The notes under the pieces are model-generated. The model was not told the DNA's origin and made no database searches. It saw only the letters and a list, made by a program, of their open reading frames with translations. DNA of 64,000 bases from Symbiodinium natans (lineage: Eukaryota > Sar > Dinophyceae > Suessiales > Symbiodiniaceae), in NCBI GenBank assembly GCA_905221605.1, contig CAJNDS010002553.1:179553-243552 (forward strand), read 5' to 3'. Within the stretch, counting starts at the first letter, position 1. Every line of letters begins with the position of its first letter. The translations under genes were made by a program, and so were the position numbers. Shown in pieces: positions 58,701 to 59,742 of this stretch.

Positions 58701-59742
58701 CAGGGTTTGGGTTTTAGGGTTTAGGGTTTAGGGTTTAGGAGTTTAGGAGTTTAGGAGTTTAGGGTTTAGGGTTTGGGGTTTAGGGTTTTGGGGTTTGGGG
58801 TTTTGTGTTTGCGGGGTCTAGGGGCTCTTAGGTGTGGGTGGGTTGTTGCATAATACAAGGGCTTTCAGGGTATTAGGGTTTTGGTGGGGTTTGGGGCTTA
58901 GCGGTTCTGAAGTGTTTTTGTGGCATTATTTTTAGGGTTTTTGTGGTTTGGGGCTTGGGGGTTGTTAAGTCTTTTTTGGCAGGTTTTTCCTACTTTGTTT
59001 GTTTTTCAGGGTTTTAAGGTTTAGGTGGGGTTTAGGGGTTCTGATATCTTTTGGTGTGTTTTCTAAGGGCTTTGCGGCTTTGGTGTGGTTTGGGATTTAG
59101 GCGTTAGTATAGGGCTGTTAGAGGTCCAGGGCTTTGGGGCTTTGAAGGGTTTAATTCTTTTGTGCACTTCTAACAGGTTGAGCGTTTAGGAGGGTTGAGC
59201 CCTCGATCCCTGACCCTGAAAATCGAAAAGCCCGAAGCAACACCCTAAACCCTAAACCCTAAACCCTAAACCTTAAACCCTAAGCCCTAAGCCCTAAGTC
59301 TTAAGCCCTAATCCCTAAACCCTAAACCCGAAAACCTAGACCCTGAGCCCTAAACCCCTAAACCCCAAAACCCTAAACCCTAAACCCCAACCCTAAACCC
59401 TAAACCCCAAACCCTAAACCCTAAACCCCAAACCCCAAGCCCTAAACCCTAAACCCTAAACCCTAAACCCTAAGCCCTAAGTCTTAAGCCCTAATCCCTA
59501 AACCCTAAACCCTAAACCCGAAAACCTAGACCCTGAGCCCTAAACCCCTAAACCCCAAAACCCTAAACCCTAAACCCCAACCCTAAACCCTAAACCCCAA
59601 ACCCTAAACCCTAAACCCCAAACCCCAAACCCTAAACCCTAAACCCCAAACCCCAAACCCTAAACCCTAAACCCGCTCCCTGGGTGGTCGGGCGGCAAGG
59701 AAATCGCACGCCCAGCAGATCTCTGAGGCCAAGCAGCTCCAG
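32..59742 (+). CDS. kinesin-3-like motor protein gene, 26 exons placed, both ends incomplete
   Basis: ATP-driven microtubule motor. I joined 26 short exons by homology to kinesin-3 (KIF1/UNC-104 type) motor domains; they total 1266 nt (422 codons) with unbroken phase. In order they give the FDHAYWS and YASQ motifs, the P-loop GQTGAGKTHT, the [11 protein letters not shown] segment, the kinesin-3 hallmark [11 protein letters not shown], switch [11 protein letters not shown], switch [21 protein letters not shown], a basic loop 12 (RRSSKAK), [22 protein letters not shown], a neck and a start of coiled coil. Spacing between motifs matches KIF1A almost residue for residue at most junctions. Donors: about 15 GC, 5 GA, 4 GT, 2 ambiguous; acceptors all AG, 22 of 25 followed by G. 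Every intron carries telomere-like repeats. Introns 4 and 16 contain other genes. The N-terminal strand lies before the window; no FHA or PH domain was found to the right, so the tail is unresolved. Family call is secure; exon edges are inferred. Confidence 0.9.
73..1463 (+). other. kinesin intron 1 with telomere-like arrays
   Basis: Mostly TTTAGGG and CCCTAAA runs, including a nearly pure CCCTAAA block at about 473-800 and a TTTCTAGGG nine-mer block near 1320-1430. Two short coding-like stretches with AG acceptors lie at about 236-279 ([14 protein letters not shown]) and 412-448 ([13 protein letters not shown]); neither could be tied to a gene. Confidence 0.6.
1464..1518 (+). CDS. kinesin exon 2
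   Basis: Encodes [18 protein letters not shown], the kinesin-3 FD.AYWS...YASQ segment ahead of the P-loop. Acceptor ACACAG|G; donor CAG|GCC. Ends in phase 0. Confidence 0.9.
2244..2281 (+). CDS. kinesin exon 3
   Basis: Encodes [12 protein letters not shown] plus two bases of Glu. Acceptor CGCAG|G, GC donor at 2282. Joined to exon 4 it gives [15 protein letters not shown], with the same DIG-to-GYN spacing as KIF1A. Confidence 0.8.
2555..2950. repeat. TATACG/TATACA microsatellite
   Basis: About 390 bases of alternating purine-pyrimidine hexamers (TATACA, TATACG) with few interruptions, in kinesin intron 3. It stays open in several frames on both strands, giving Tyr/Val/Ile-rich ORFs that are not genes. 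Confidence 0.9.
3107..3156 (+). CDS. kinesin exon 4, first half of the P-loop
   Basis: Encodes [16 protein letters not shown] plus one base of Gly. The intron splits the P-loop codon series GQTG|AGKT. Acceptor TTGAG|G; donor ACAG|GAGTCC, a GA donor, because a GT two bases later cannot be matched to any AG acceptor at exon 5. Confidence 0.88.
4250..4372 (+). repeat. dispersed repeat family C, copy 1
   Basis: Shares GATCATATTCAGGAA, GGGTTTCAAGGGCCATCC and AGGCCTGTGAACGTCAAGCA with a second copy about 670 bases downstream; a third, shorter copy is at 42815-42885. No ORF. Confidence 0.8.
4740..4865. repeat. AT dinucleotide tracts
   Basis: Several runs of (AT)n separated by an A-rich stretch around 4805-4850. 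Lies just before repeat family C copy 2, as a shorter AT tract (4219-4235) lies before copy 1. Confidence 0.9.
4920..5045 (+). repeat. dispersed repeat family C, copy 2
   Basis: About 90 percent like the copy at 4250-4372 by eye, with the same order of blocks and the same following TTTAGGG array. Confidence 0.8.
5246..5392. mobile_element. MITE-like inverted-repeat element, family B
   Basis: Terminal inverted repeats TACTTGGAGGTTCATGG and CCATGAACCTCCAAGTA about 147 bases apart, with inner arms CCAATTAT/AATTGG and a GGGCACTTAAGGGGCTTATA core. No coding capacity. Related full copy at 62526-62668, truncated copies near 24416-24530, 34731-34776 and 1870-1905. Confidence 0.8.
5672..5864 (+). CDS. 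ABHD18: ABHD18-like alpha/beta hydrolase, exon 1 (start)
   Basis: Four exons (5672-5864, 6358-6456, 6739-7117, 7231-7678) join to about 372 codons, the size of ABHD18-family proteins, which are poorly characterised alpha/beta hydrolases with mitochondrial localisation reported in animals. Exon 1 carries the N-terminal segment ending [14 protein letters not shown], like the LFIRGWG.PEDL region of ABHD18. The start is the in-frame ATG at 5672; the frame stays open upstream (to at least 5624), so translation could begin earlier. Donor is GC after 5864 or GT after 5858, both in the same phase. The whole gene sits in kinesin intron 4 on the same strand, with its own start and stop. Identification rests on segment order and motifs, not on a database search. 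Confidence 0.75.
5920..6250. repeat. degenerate tandem repeat
   Basis: Repeats of about 75-100 bases built from TTCCCTTATAAAGTAA, CCAACTAAAA, AGGGGTGCTACC and GGTTCCTGGGCTACT. Lies in intron 1 of the ABHD18-like gene. Confidence 0.8.
6358..6456 (+). CDS. ABHD18: ABHD18-like hydrolase, exon 2
   Basis: Encodes [19 protein letters not shown] and then [13 protein letters not shown], matching the DGHFVSP...ARFQFIVP stretch of ABHD18. Acceptor CTGAG|G, donor GAAG|GCC (GC type). A CCCTAAA array follows the donor directly. Confidence 0.78.
6463..6640 (-). repeat. telomere-like CCCTAAA array
   Basis: About 25 CCCTAAA units grading into CCCTTAA variants, in intron 2 of the ABHD18-like gene. Confidence 0.9.
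6739..7117 (+). CDS. ABHD18: ABHD18-like hydrolase, exon 3 with nucleophile elbow
   Basis: Contains [11 protein letters not shown] (like the family's HLAGTGDH), [16 protein letters not shown] (like LLENPYYGCRKPKDQ) and the nucleophile elbow GYSWGGAM, where Ser is the predicted catalytic residue (GISMGGHM in animals). Acceptor GCAAG|G. GT donor at 7118; the splice gives SRWEPSAQV, aligned with SNWPKPMPL. Confidence 0.88.
7231..7678 (+). CDS. ABHD18: ABHD18-like hydrolase, exon 4 and stop
   Basis: Long terminal exon from [18 protein letters not shown] to a TGA at 7676. [11 protein letters not shown] near the end matches the family's GGHISAYLFK and supplies the predicted catalytic His. The variable middle is shorter than in animals. 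The intron before it (7118-7230) is only 113 nt and has no heptamer array, unlike its neighbours. Confidence 0.88.
8529..9440 (+). CDS. candidate exon chain of an unrecognised gene
   Basis: Short coding-like blocks in compatible phase: 8529 onward ([16 protein letters not shown], then FHTLYRR before a GC donor), 8865-8913 ([16 protein letters not shown], acceptor TTGCAG, GT donor), 9129-9163 ([11 protein letters not shown], acceptor CCTAG, GT donor) and about 9377-9434 ([17 protein letters not shown]). No family recognised. Coding status rests only on composition and splice-like edges; some blocks may be chance. Confidence 0.3.
9496..9690 (-). repeat. telomere-like CCCTAAA array
   Basis: Nearly pure array of about 27 units with single-base variants, kinesin intron 4. 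Confidence 0.9.
10321..10394 (+). CDS. kinesin exon 5, P-loop second half
   Basis: Encodes [18 protein letters not shown] then LIPFVLE. Completes the Walker A motif GQTGAGKTHT, in which Lys and Thr bind ATP and magnesium. Acceptor CGCAG|G preceded by C-rich tracts; donor GAG|GCC. Confidence 0.92.
10746..10793 (+). CDS. kinesin exon 6
   Basis: Encodes [16 protein letters not shown], the helix after GIIP and the strand before SFMEIY. Acceptor CCGCAG|G, GT donor CGG|GTTTG. Less conserved than its neighbours, but phase and length fit. Confidence 0.72.
11802..11852 (+). CDS. kinesin exon 7
   Basis: Encodes [17 protein letters not shown], the very conserved S.MEIYNE.IRDL block. Acceptor TGCCAG|A; GA donor after 11852 chosen to keep phase with exon 8. 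Confidence 0.9.
12219..12275 (+). CDS. kinesin exon 8
   Basis: Encodes [19 protein letters not shown], the loop between IRDL and the kinesin-3 VREHP motif. Acceptor TTCCAG|G, donor AAG|GCG. Confidence 0.72.
12485..12630 (-). repeat. telomere-like CCCTAAA array
   Basis: About 20 CCCTAAA units in kinesin intron 8. Confidence 0.9.
12761..12788. repeat. perfect 28-base palindrome
   Basis: GTGGACAAGGCAAG followed by its exact reverse complement. Related direct copies of GGACAAGGCA lie just upstream (12660-12680). Confidence 0.85.
13153..13215 (+). CDS. kinesin exon 9, kinesin-3 signature
   Basis: Begins [18 protein letters not shown], matching the VREHP.LGPYVEDL signature that separates kinesin-3 from other families. 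Acceptor ACAAG|G after a long C tract; donor GAG|GCA. Confidence 0.93.
13382..13482. repeat. TTA/ATT trinucleotide tract
   Basis: Imperfect TTATTATTG/ATTATTATT tract of about 100 bases in kinesin intron 9. Confidence 0.9.
14020..14072 (+). CDS. kinesin exon 10
   Basis: Encodes [17 protein letters not shown], the helix before switch I (DI..LM..G in KIF1A). Acceptor TGCCAG|A. The donor is GC at 14073 or GT (GTAAGG) at 14076; both keep phase and change one residue pair. Confidence 0.88.
14866..14917 (+). CDS. kinesin exon 11, switch I
   Basis: Encodes [17 protein letters not shown], the NxxSSRSH switch I that senses the ATP gamma-phosphate. Acceptor TGCCAG|G, donor GCG|GCG (GC type). Confidence 0.93.
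15666..15696 (+). CDS. kinesin exon 12
   Basis: Encodes [10 protein letters not shown], the strand after SSRSHA. Acceptor ATGAG|G; GA donor after 15696. Confidence 0.85.
16363..16433 (-). repeat. 8-base CCCTAAAG variant array
   Basis: About nine units of CCCTAAAG, one base longer than the heptamer. Confidence 0.85.
16530..16567 (+). CDS. kinesin exon 13
   Basis: Encodes [12 protein letters not shown], a charged loop between the FTI.AQ strand and the switch II strand. Acceptor TGAAG|G, GT donor at 16568. Sequence is not conserved; placement rests on phase on both sides. Confidence 0.65.
17109..17154 (+). CDS. kinesin exon 14, switch II
   Basis: Encodes [15 protein letters not shown] plus one base of Arg. 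DLAGSE is the Walker B/switch II motif. Acceptor TTGCAG|T, GC donor at 17155. Confidence 0.93.
17880..18132. repeat. 9-base minisatellite (CCCCAGACA then CCCCACAGA)
   Basis: Two adjoining 9-base families of about 14 units each, the second differing by a small permutation. It keeps several frames open on both strands (Thr-Pro-Gln or Gly-Val-Cys repeats), so long ORFs here are artefacts. Flanked by CCCCAAA arrays. Confidence 0.9.
18791..18832 (+). CDS. kinesin exon 15
   Basis: Encodes [13 protein letters not shown]; with its neighbours it reads [12 protein letters not shown] and [10 protein letters not shown], the usual GSER..TGA.G.RL.EG.NIN.SL. Acceptor CCAAG|G, donor GAAG|GAC (GA type). Confidence 0.9.
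19175..19207 (+). CDS. kinesin exon 16
   Basis: Encodes [10 protein letters not shown] plus one base of Gly. Acceptor CGCAG|G. GC donor at 19208 chosen because exon 17 at 51839 then gives [13 protein letters not shown], matching LTTLGKVISALAE. The next exon in phase is 32.6 kb away. Confidence 0.88.
20225..20432 (-). repeat. telomere-like CCCTAAA array
   Basis: About 29 nearly perfect units followed by a CTT microsatellite (20435-20464). Confidence 0.92.
20880..20985 (+). repeat. GGGTTTG heptamer variant array
   Basis: About 11 TTTGGGG units, a G-for-A change from the main heptamer. Confidence 0.88.
21118..21222. repeat. 9-base GGGTCTGGG minisatellite
   Basis: About ten GGGGTCTGG units ending in a G13 run. 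Open frames here are repeat artefacts. Confidence 0.85.
21283..21361. repeat. dispersed repeat family D, copy
   Basis: Shares ATTCTTCCTTAT..AGGGTAAT, GGATTATT and GGTTCTTAAGCAAATAGTAG with 48928-49063; a more diverged copy lies at 47052-47115. Confidence 0.65.
21392..25380 (+). CDS. unrecognised coiled-coil protein gene, seven exons joined (partial)
   Basis: Seven short exons join in phase: 21392-21482 ([20 protein letters not shown]...), 21622-21664 ([14 protein letters not shown]), 21961-22020 ([20 protein letters not shown]), 23235-23279 ([15 protein letters not shown]), 23416-23450 ([11 protein letters not shown]), 24016-24058 ([14 protein letters not shown]) and 25305-25380 ([20 protein letters not shown]...). 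Donors are GT, GC, GC, GA, GT, GC, GT; six of seven acceptors are AG|G. An eighth exon at 29468-29495 (PIYPADFE, strong pyrimidine tract, GTGAG donor) fits the phase, so the LINE block lies in its intron. The product is helical with a heptad-like C-terminal stretch. I do not recognise the family; start and end are not found. It lies wholly within kinesin intron 16, same strand. Confidence 0.6.
22058..22160. repeat. dispersed repeat family E, copy
   Basis: GGTTCATGGGGGGTAGGTACC, AGGGAAGCTTAGGGAGC and CCCTTAAGAAC blocks recur in the same order at 56662-56795. Confidence 0.7.
22526..22742 (-). repeat. telomere-like CCCTAAA array with CCCTCAA block
   Basis: About 20 CCCTAAA units, then CCTAAAG variants, then seven CCCTCAA units: local spread of single variants. 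Confidence 0.9.
24416..24530. mobile_element. family B inverted-repeat element, left end missing
   Basis: Carries ACTGTACTT, GGGCACTTAAGGGCTTAT and the right end ACCATGAACCTCCAAG of family B; left terminal repeat absent. Confidence 0.7.
25381..25525 (+). repeat. telomere-like TTTAGGG array
   Basis: About 18 units starting six bases after the donor of the exon at 25305-25380, a clear case of a G-rich array at an intron start. Confidence 0.92.
25747..27471 (+). CDS. orphan ORF, open at the 5' end and run into a LINE at the 3' end
   Basis: Continuous ORF with no introns, unlike the genes around it. The first ATG is at 25747, but the frame is open upstream to about 25678 (…[20 protein letters not shown]), where it meets a CCCTAAA array, so the 5' end looks truncated. 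Roughly 540 residues are native; from about 27375 it reads the LINE in the wrong frame, giving a non-homologous Pro/Arg-rich tail. Helical, with hydrophobic stretches (e.g. MLMSIISHV-like and FVTVFCLA segments) and no zinc knuckle, protease or polymerase motif. I do not recognise it. It could be a host-gene retrocopy, part of a composite retroelement, or an old viral or multigene-family piece. Nothing in it supports an endonuclease or a classical LINE ORF1. Confidence 0.6.
   Translation: MPQAACAESFESLTAYVLMGGVSLVSAIEQYRYCDMTKRPIKLSMEQESFLDSVEFAEYMLIVDTTIGGFAVPTPRSMLLLGSPDPLQACVSTALIVAPKCQFAARFLHYLEGGVQLSDELDVLLLLLAPYAIPIQGSPSASTPLRDAMLQSLRKSPNKDILAITSPTVEEDLLKFKEFIVGLNKLDFRLLSAIFFSAVFGEQYTTIGKFTNVRSLEQRLQGLADIASKVASRAEKIAIFHIDQGIAIMRHDTTYSTSCGLQLVESLRAGIQGYFPGKEIVGQRSPLTEELMCWYSVDSLADLRDCDEYTLTVLEPSVTWPATGDTLLCLARGPESTPLHASTRQRTEGPSMAKLPRGEPTAIDIARLMMLIEWPGLFSPWAKEQLYGMVKGRTDVPIPVLMSIISHVVGGSVDHRLRGMVFVTVFCLATRPNTATFMTHFMGAMASYSGTRANEMIIFQELILMPTAILSQYAAVFGLTCRSKRRFIAGVIKCRRCLVEATSSDFQYVGAQLSFHVHNTSRLLFMSSQALACRQMTENMQPLPNERSPPKQPVVPTGRYRGGNRTTSLFSAPL
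27372..29138 (+). mobile_element. 5'-truncated LINE fragment set in telomere-like repeats
   Basis: Left edge within about 27356-27385 where homology to LINE linker begins; right edge is a run of nine A at 29130-29138 that passes straight into CCCTAAA units. No target-site duplication could be defined because both flanks of the larger unit are repeats. Confidence 0.7.
27380..29122 (+). CDS. LINE-type reverse transcriptase, endonuclease missing
   Basis: 580-codon intact ORF for a non-LTR retrotransposon RT. Visible blocks: [14 protein letters not shown] (about 55-68), [11 protein letters not shown] (114-124), [17 protein letters not shown] (150-166), [13 protein letters not shown] with the first catalytic Asp (184-196), [14 protein letters not shown] (242-255), YADD with the catalytic Asp pair (291-294), and VKYLGS (354-359). 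It starts at HLQNNQW, the linker that in complete elements follows the apurinic endonuclease, so the upstream endonuclease is absent. The first Met chosen is at the junction with the orphan ORF, which overlaps by 92 nt in another frame. No zinc finger or RNase H seen at the C-terminus. No frameshift, so the copy is young or under constraint. Confidence 0.9.
   Translation: MRDHLQNNQWSPPDVTEEEIELLRSSPPLYKTDELDPLPFQHEELYAAIQGIRKGRAPGLDGVKGELILLLDHYGETQLLRLMNACLRARKVPSSWKEALVVSIYKGKGSDSDPSNYRPISLLNTFYKIYSAMLQKRLAIKHDSHLRSTQYGFRAKRSTKQPLFILRRLQDYSAKTGQPFQLLFLDWKQAFDKVSHPAMMVALKSSLGVHPTYIEIIKDLYTDPQFCTQGFSQEKSWGTPKSGIRQGCPLSPYLLIMIMTVLFHDIDARLRSEGTPQNTWSIGKPIYDLEYADDTLLMAVTAPQLESFLACVQVEASLYGLQLNYTKTELLRHPNAQADISFADGTPVPVSDQVKYLGSRISWTTPPKIAIQHRMELAHSSFMKLQHIWQSKLPIKVKTHIFHSCIVPVLLYSLDVLTLETHSFKKIDAWYHRYLRRSIKIKSSYYSHITNQKVWKIAGKPCLPSQTLLAQQFGLLQSSILASPQDPIHHVVFSPGYKDRIKFTKARTRGHPCRYWFELVSTEAVRFYNHHSATDPEARRDFLGLKHLISKDTRFGDLLRTAPTRAPNIFPMYSKHVGSA
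29468..29495 (+). CDS. candidate exon 8 of the unrecognised coiled-coil gene
   Basis: Pyrimidine-rich tract, TGGCCAG|G acceptor and GTGAGG donor enclose 28 nt that continue the phase left by the exon ending at 25380 and encode PIYPADFE. Supported by splice signals more than by protein similarity. Confidence 0.4.
30473..31511 (+). pseudogene. ubiquitin-like/ankyrin-repeat retrogene, broken
   Basis: Intronless. The first part ([17 protein letters not shown]...LLLQTG, then [14 protein letters not shown] and SVQLVLLDF) resembles the N-terminal ubiquitin-like region of a large ankyrin family in Symbiodiniaceae. It is followed by ankyrin repeats ([71 protein letters not shown]) and a Lys/Ala-rich tail near 31390-31450. 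Breaks: an in-frame TGA at 30665; a change of frame near 31085 where the middle of a repeat is lost; a one-base insertion near 31215; another loss near 31370. The last frame stops at 31509. The pieces were not rejoined. Probably a decayed reverse-transcribed copy; recoding of the TGA is less likely. Confidence 0.75.
31659..31708 (+). repeat. TTTAGGG array after the ankyrin retrogene
   Basis: Seven units begin about 150 bases after the retrogene's last stop. Confidence 0.85.
31708..38380 (+). CDS. scattered coding-like exons, gene assignment uncertain
   Basis: Short blocks with AG acceptors and GC/GT/GA donors: 32020-32074 ([17 protein letters not shown] donor), 32187-32271 ([16 protein letters not shown]..., in frame to TGA), 32579-32612 ([13 protein letters not shown] donor), 33400-33455 ([18 protein letters not shown] with a GTAAGC donor), 34165-34191 (VQRSSSAME), about 35956-36008 ([23 protein letters not shown] donor), about 36330-36378 ([16 protein letters not shown]), 38058-38087 ([10 protein letters not shown]) and 38330-38380 ([17 protein letters not shown], ending TAA). 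Several are helical and could continue the coiled-coil gene from 25380, but phases were not all reconciled. Treat as candidates. Confidence 0.3.
31880..31982 (-). repeat. telomere-like CCCTAAA array
   Basis: About 13 units, kinesin intron 16. Confidence 0.9.
33731..33833. mobile_element. MITE-like inverted-repeat element, family A, best copy
   Basis: Arms of about 43 bases (GGGATGTTCCCCCTTATACT…AGGGAT) almost perfectly complementary, with a short ATCATGTATCCCCTCTTACA core. No ORF. Other copies: 48485-48584, 62314-62402; partial: 2141-2166, 40563-40622, 42971-43000. Confidence 0.88.
34981..35275 (-). repeat. CCCTAAA arrays
   Basis: Two blocks (34981-35036 and 35119-35275) separated by about 85 bases of unique sequence; includes AAACCCTAAAA 8-mer variants. 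Confidence 0.85.
37280..37375 (+). repeat. telomere-like TTTAGGG array
   Basis: About 13 uniform units. Confidence 0.9.
37855..38010 (+). repeat. telomere-like TTTAGGG array
   Basis: About 22 units with a few TTCAGGG variants. Confidence 0.9.
38505..38955 (+). repeat. duplicated intron segment
   Basis: AACACTCCGCCTCCCCCTTC followed by ATGTTAGGG occurs at 38505 and again at 38930, each time leading into a TTTAGGG array. Confidence 0.8.
41590..41735. repeat. 63-base tandem repeat
   Basis: Two full and one partial unit of ACGTGGTCAACA..ATGGAT, CCACATGTTTCTGTTTC and GCGGACAAGAAAACCAA. Confidence 0.88.
41747..41938. repeat. 84-base tandem repeat
   Basis: Two full units and the start of a third (TTTGGAAGCCATCTTGA; GGGGCTTCAGGGGCCTCAA; GGCGCGGTCATTC). 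Adjoins the 63-base repeat and the G tract. Confidence 0.88.
41975..42227. repeat. 250-base G-tract with T interruptions
   Basis: More than 85 percent G on the + strand, with runs up to about 19 G. Strong potential for G-quadruplex formation or an R-loop. All ORFs across it are composition artefacts. Confidence 0.9.
42228..42660. repeat. hairpin-unit array (about 22-24 bases, both orientations)
   Basis: About 11 forward units (TTTTACTGGGCAAGGTCGCC) and 6 inverted units (GGCGACCTTGCCCAGTAAAA), some linked by TCGATTTT..AAAATCGA spacers, forming nested head-to-head palindromes. Directly follows the G tract. No ORF function proposed. Confidence 0.9.
42815..42885 (+). repeat. dispersed repeat family C, short copy
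   Basis: Retains GGATCATATTCAGGAAT and GGGTTTCAAGGGCCATCCTA. Confidence 0.75.
43079..43330 (+). CDS. short ORF, possible exon
   Basis: Open frame reading [18 protein letters not shown]... to a TAG at 43328, starting from a GTG with no ATG; a CTCAG|GTCAGT site near its end could be a donor. Not a repeat and of mixed composition, so it may be an exon, but no family is recognised. Confidence 0.3.
   Translation: MVEINNKLLVPLKLSSAVWEQTLSSNKAYCQFRQYVPASCSPSVAGSLGAAPVLAKPPSAGAHVHGSWRELQQKSCEEFSSGQ
43812..50508 (+). CDS. candidate exon chain of an unrecognised gene in intron 16
   Basis: Coding-like blocks with splice-like edges: 43812-43919 ([20 protein letters not shown]..., GT donor), 44365-44411 (frame ambiguous), 45470-45521 ([19 protein letters not shown] donor), about 46135-46196 ([20 protein letters not shown]), 47392-47460 ([18 protein letters not shown]...), 47795-47848 ([20 protein letters not shown]), about 49442-49552 ([20 protein letters not shown]...), 50167-50226 ([21 protein letters not shown] donor) and a last block to the TGA at 50506 ([20 protein letters not shown]...). 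The first three share a phase. More than one gene may be present; no family is recognised. Confidence 0.35.
44078..44325 (-). repeat. CCCTAAA array with CCCTGAA block
   Basis: About 33 units; eight adjacent CCCTGAA units in the middle show block spread of one variant. Confidence 0.9.
45325..45445 (-). repeat. telomere-like CCCTAAA array
   Basis: About 17 units, preceded by five CTACAAC/TTACAAC heptamers (45284-45324) that look like a different 7-base family. Confidence 0.9.
45832..46070. repeat. 9-base CCTCCAAAC minisatellite
   Basis: About 18 CCTCCAAAC units grading into CCTCCAAAAAAC units. Derivable from CCCTAAA by small changes. It gives Asn-Pro-Pro or Gly-Phe-Gly ORFs that are not genes. 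Confidence 0.9.
46770..46960. repeat. dispersed repeat family F region
   Basis: Degenerate copies of CATGGTCCCTGAATATGG, CCCTTACCTCCCTT and GGGCCCATA occur here and at 14712-14797, 47133-47180 and 52768-52873, in part as inverted arms. Confidence 0.55.
47893..48030 (-). repeat. telomere-like CCCTAAA array
   Basis: About 18 units. Confidence 0.9.
48485..48584. mobile_element. MITE-like element, family A, copy 2
   Basis: Left arm TTGGGATGTTCTCCTTATAC, right arm ending GGGGGAACATCCCAA; right arm more diverged than in the copy at 33731. Confidence 0.82.
48928..49063. repeat. dispersed repeat family D, copy 2
   Basis: TATTCTTCCTTATCAGGGTA start, ACGGATTATTGTT block present twice with T-rich tracts, and GGTTCTTAAGCAAATAGTAG end. 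Confidence 0.7.
50547..50668 (-). repeat. telomere-like CCCTAAA array
   Basis: About 17 uniform units just after the stop at 50506. Confidence 0.92.
51293..51580 (+). repeat. higher-order array of TTTAGGG and TTTGGGG
   Basis: The two heptamers alternate regularly, producing a 14-base higher-order period over about 290 bases. Confidence 0.9.
51839..51881 (+). CDS. kinesin exon 17
   Basis: Encodes [13 protein letters not shown] and two bases of Arg, the second half of helix alpha-4 (G.VI.ALAE). Acceptor TTGGAG|G, donor GGAG|GCG. Resumes the gene after intron 16. Confidence 0.85.
52099..52388 (-). repeat. telomere-like CCCTAAA array
   Basis: About 41 units with one short unit near 52243; ends 11 bases before the acceptor of exon 18. 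Confidence 0.93.
52399..52435 (+). CDS. kinesin exon 18, loop 12
   Basis: Encodes [12 protein letters not shown] after a shared Arg: a basic loop 12 in the position of the kinesin-3 K-loop, which binds tubulin tails. Acceptor GCAAG|G, donor AAG|GCC. Confidence 0.78.
52487..52690 (-). repeat. telomere-like CCCTAAA array
   Basis: About 27 units, ending in CCCCTAAA 8-mers. Confidence 0.92.
53001..53068 (+). CDS. kinesin exon 19
   Basis: Encodes [16 protein letters not shown] then LAGNSRT, the HIPYRDSKLTRLL..SLGGNS.T block. Ala replaces the usual Asp of YRDS, which is unusual. Acceptor GCTAAG|G; GC donor at 53069. Confidence 0.93.
53722..54135 (-). repeat. longest telomere-like CCCTAAA array
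   Basis: About 38 uniform units, then mixed CCTAAA, CCCCTAAA and CCCTAAA units; about 410 bases in kinesin intron 19. Confidence 0.93.
54516..54578 (+). CDS. kinesin exon 20
   Basis: Encodes [20 protein letters not shown] plus two bases of Arg; equals MVAALSP..DETLSTLR. Acceptor GCCCAG|G, GC donor at 54579. Confidence 0.93.
55015..55045 (+). CDS. kinesin exon 21
   Basis: Encodes [10 protein letters not shown], the RYA..AK.I segment closing the motor core. Acceptor TGCCAG|G; GC donor at 55046 keeps the KIF spacing to exon 22. Confidence 0.88.
55918..56118 (+). CDS. short ORF, possible exon or small gene
   Basis: 66 codons from ATG to TAG with a clear helical core ([20 protein letters not shown]). 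Lies between kinesin exons 21 and 22 and does not fit their joint. It could be an exon of another nested gene or an independent small protein. No family recognised. Confidence 0.4.
   Translation: METPMHAPRQPILGELHRLQLKARLLEAQAQDLSKHASRMGLVPQGRPKLALCTRAGDYPVRPQRL
56415..56465 (+). CDS. kinesin exon 22, neck linker and neck
   Basis: Encodes [17 protein letters not shown], in the place of N..VNEDP...LIREL. Acceptor CTAAG|G, donor CAG|GCG. Confidence 0.85.
56905..57176 (-). repeat. telomere-like CCCTAAA array
   Basis: About 38 units with three short or long units near 57025-57065. Confidence 0.93.
57623..57709 (+). CDS. kinesin exon 23, neck coil
   Basis: Starts [15 protein letters not shown] (equals DEVTRLRDLLYAQG), then a Gly/Ala-rich linker. 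Acceptor GCACAG|G, GT donor at 57710. Confidence 0.85.
58189..58224 (+). CDS. kinesin exon 24 (tentative)
   Basis: Encodes [12 protein letters not shown]. Acceptor GCGAG|G, GT donor GTAAAG. Fits phase; not conserved. Confidence 0.55.
58638..58672 (+). CDS. kinesin exon 25 (tentative)
   Basis: Encodes [11 protein letters not shown] and two bases of Met; heptad-like. Acceptor CCAAG|G; GA donor chosen to keep phase with exon 26. Confidence 0.6.
59278..59655 (-). repeat. duplicated block of mixed telomere-like units
   Basis: A block of about 183 bases with a specific order of variants (CCCTAAGTCTTAAGCCCTAA, CGAAAACCTAGACCC, CCCCAA) occurs twice in tandem, showing recent unequal exchange of a whole segment. 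Confidence 0.8.
59700..59742 (+). CDS. kinesin exon 26 (tentative)
   Basis: Encodes [14 protein letters not shown], coiled-coil. Acceptor GCAAG|G. Donor is GC after 59742 or GT after 59750. A following exon at 60988-61018 (KQGSELALLD, GTGAGA donor) would fit the first choice. Confidence 0.55.
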
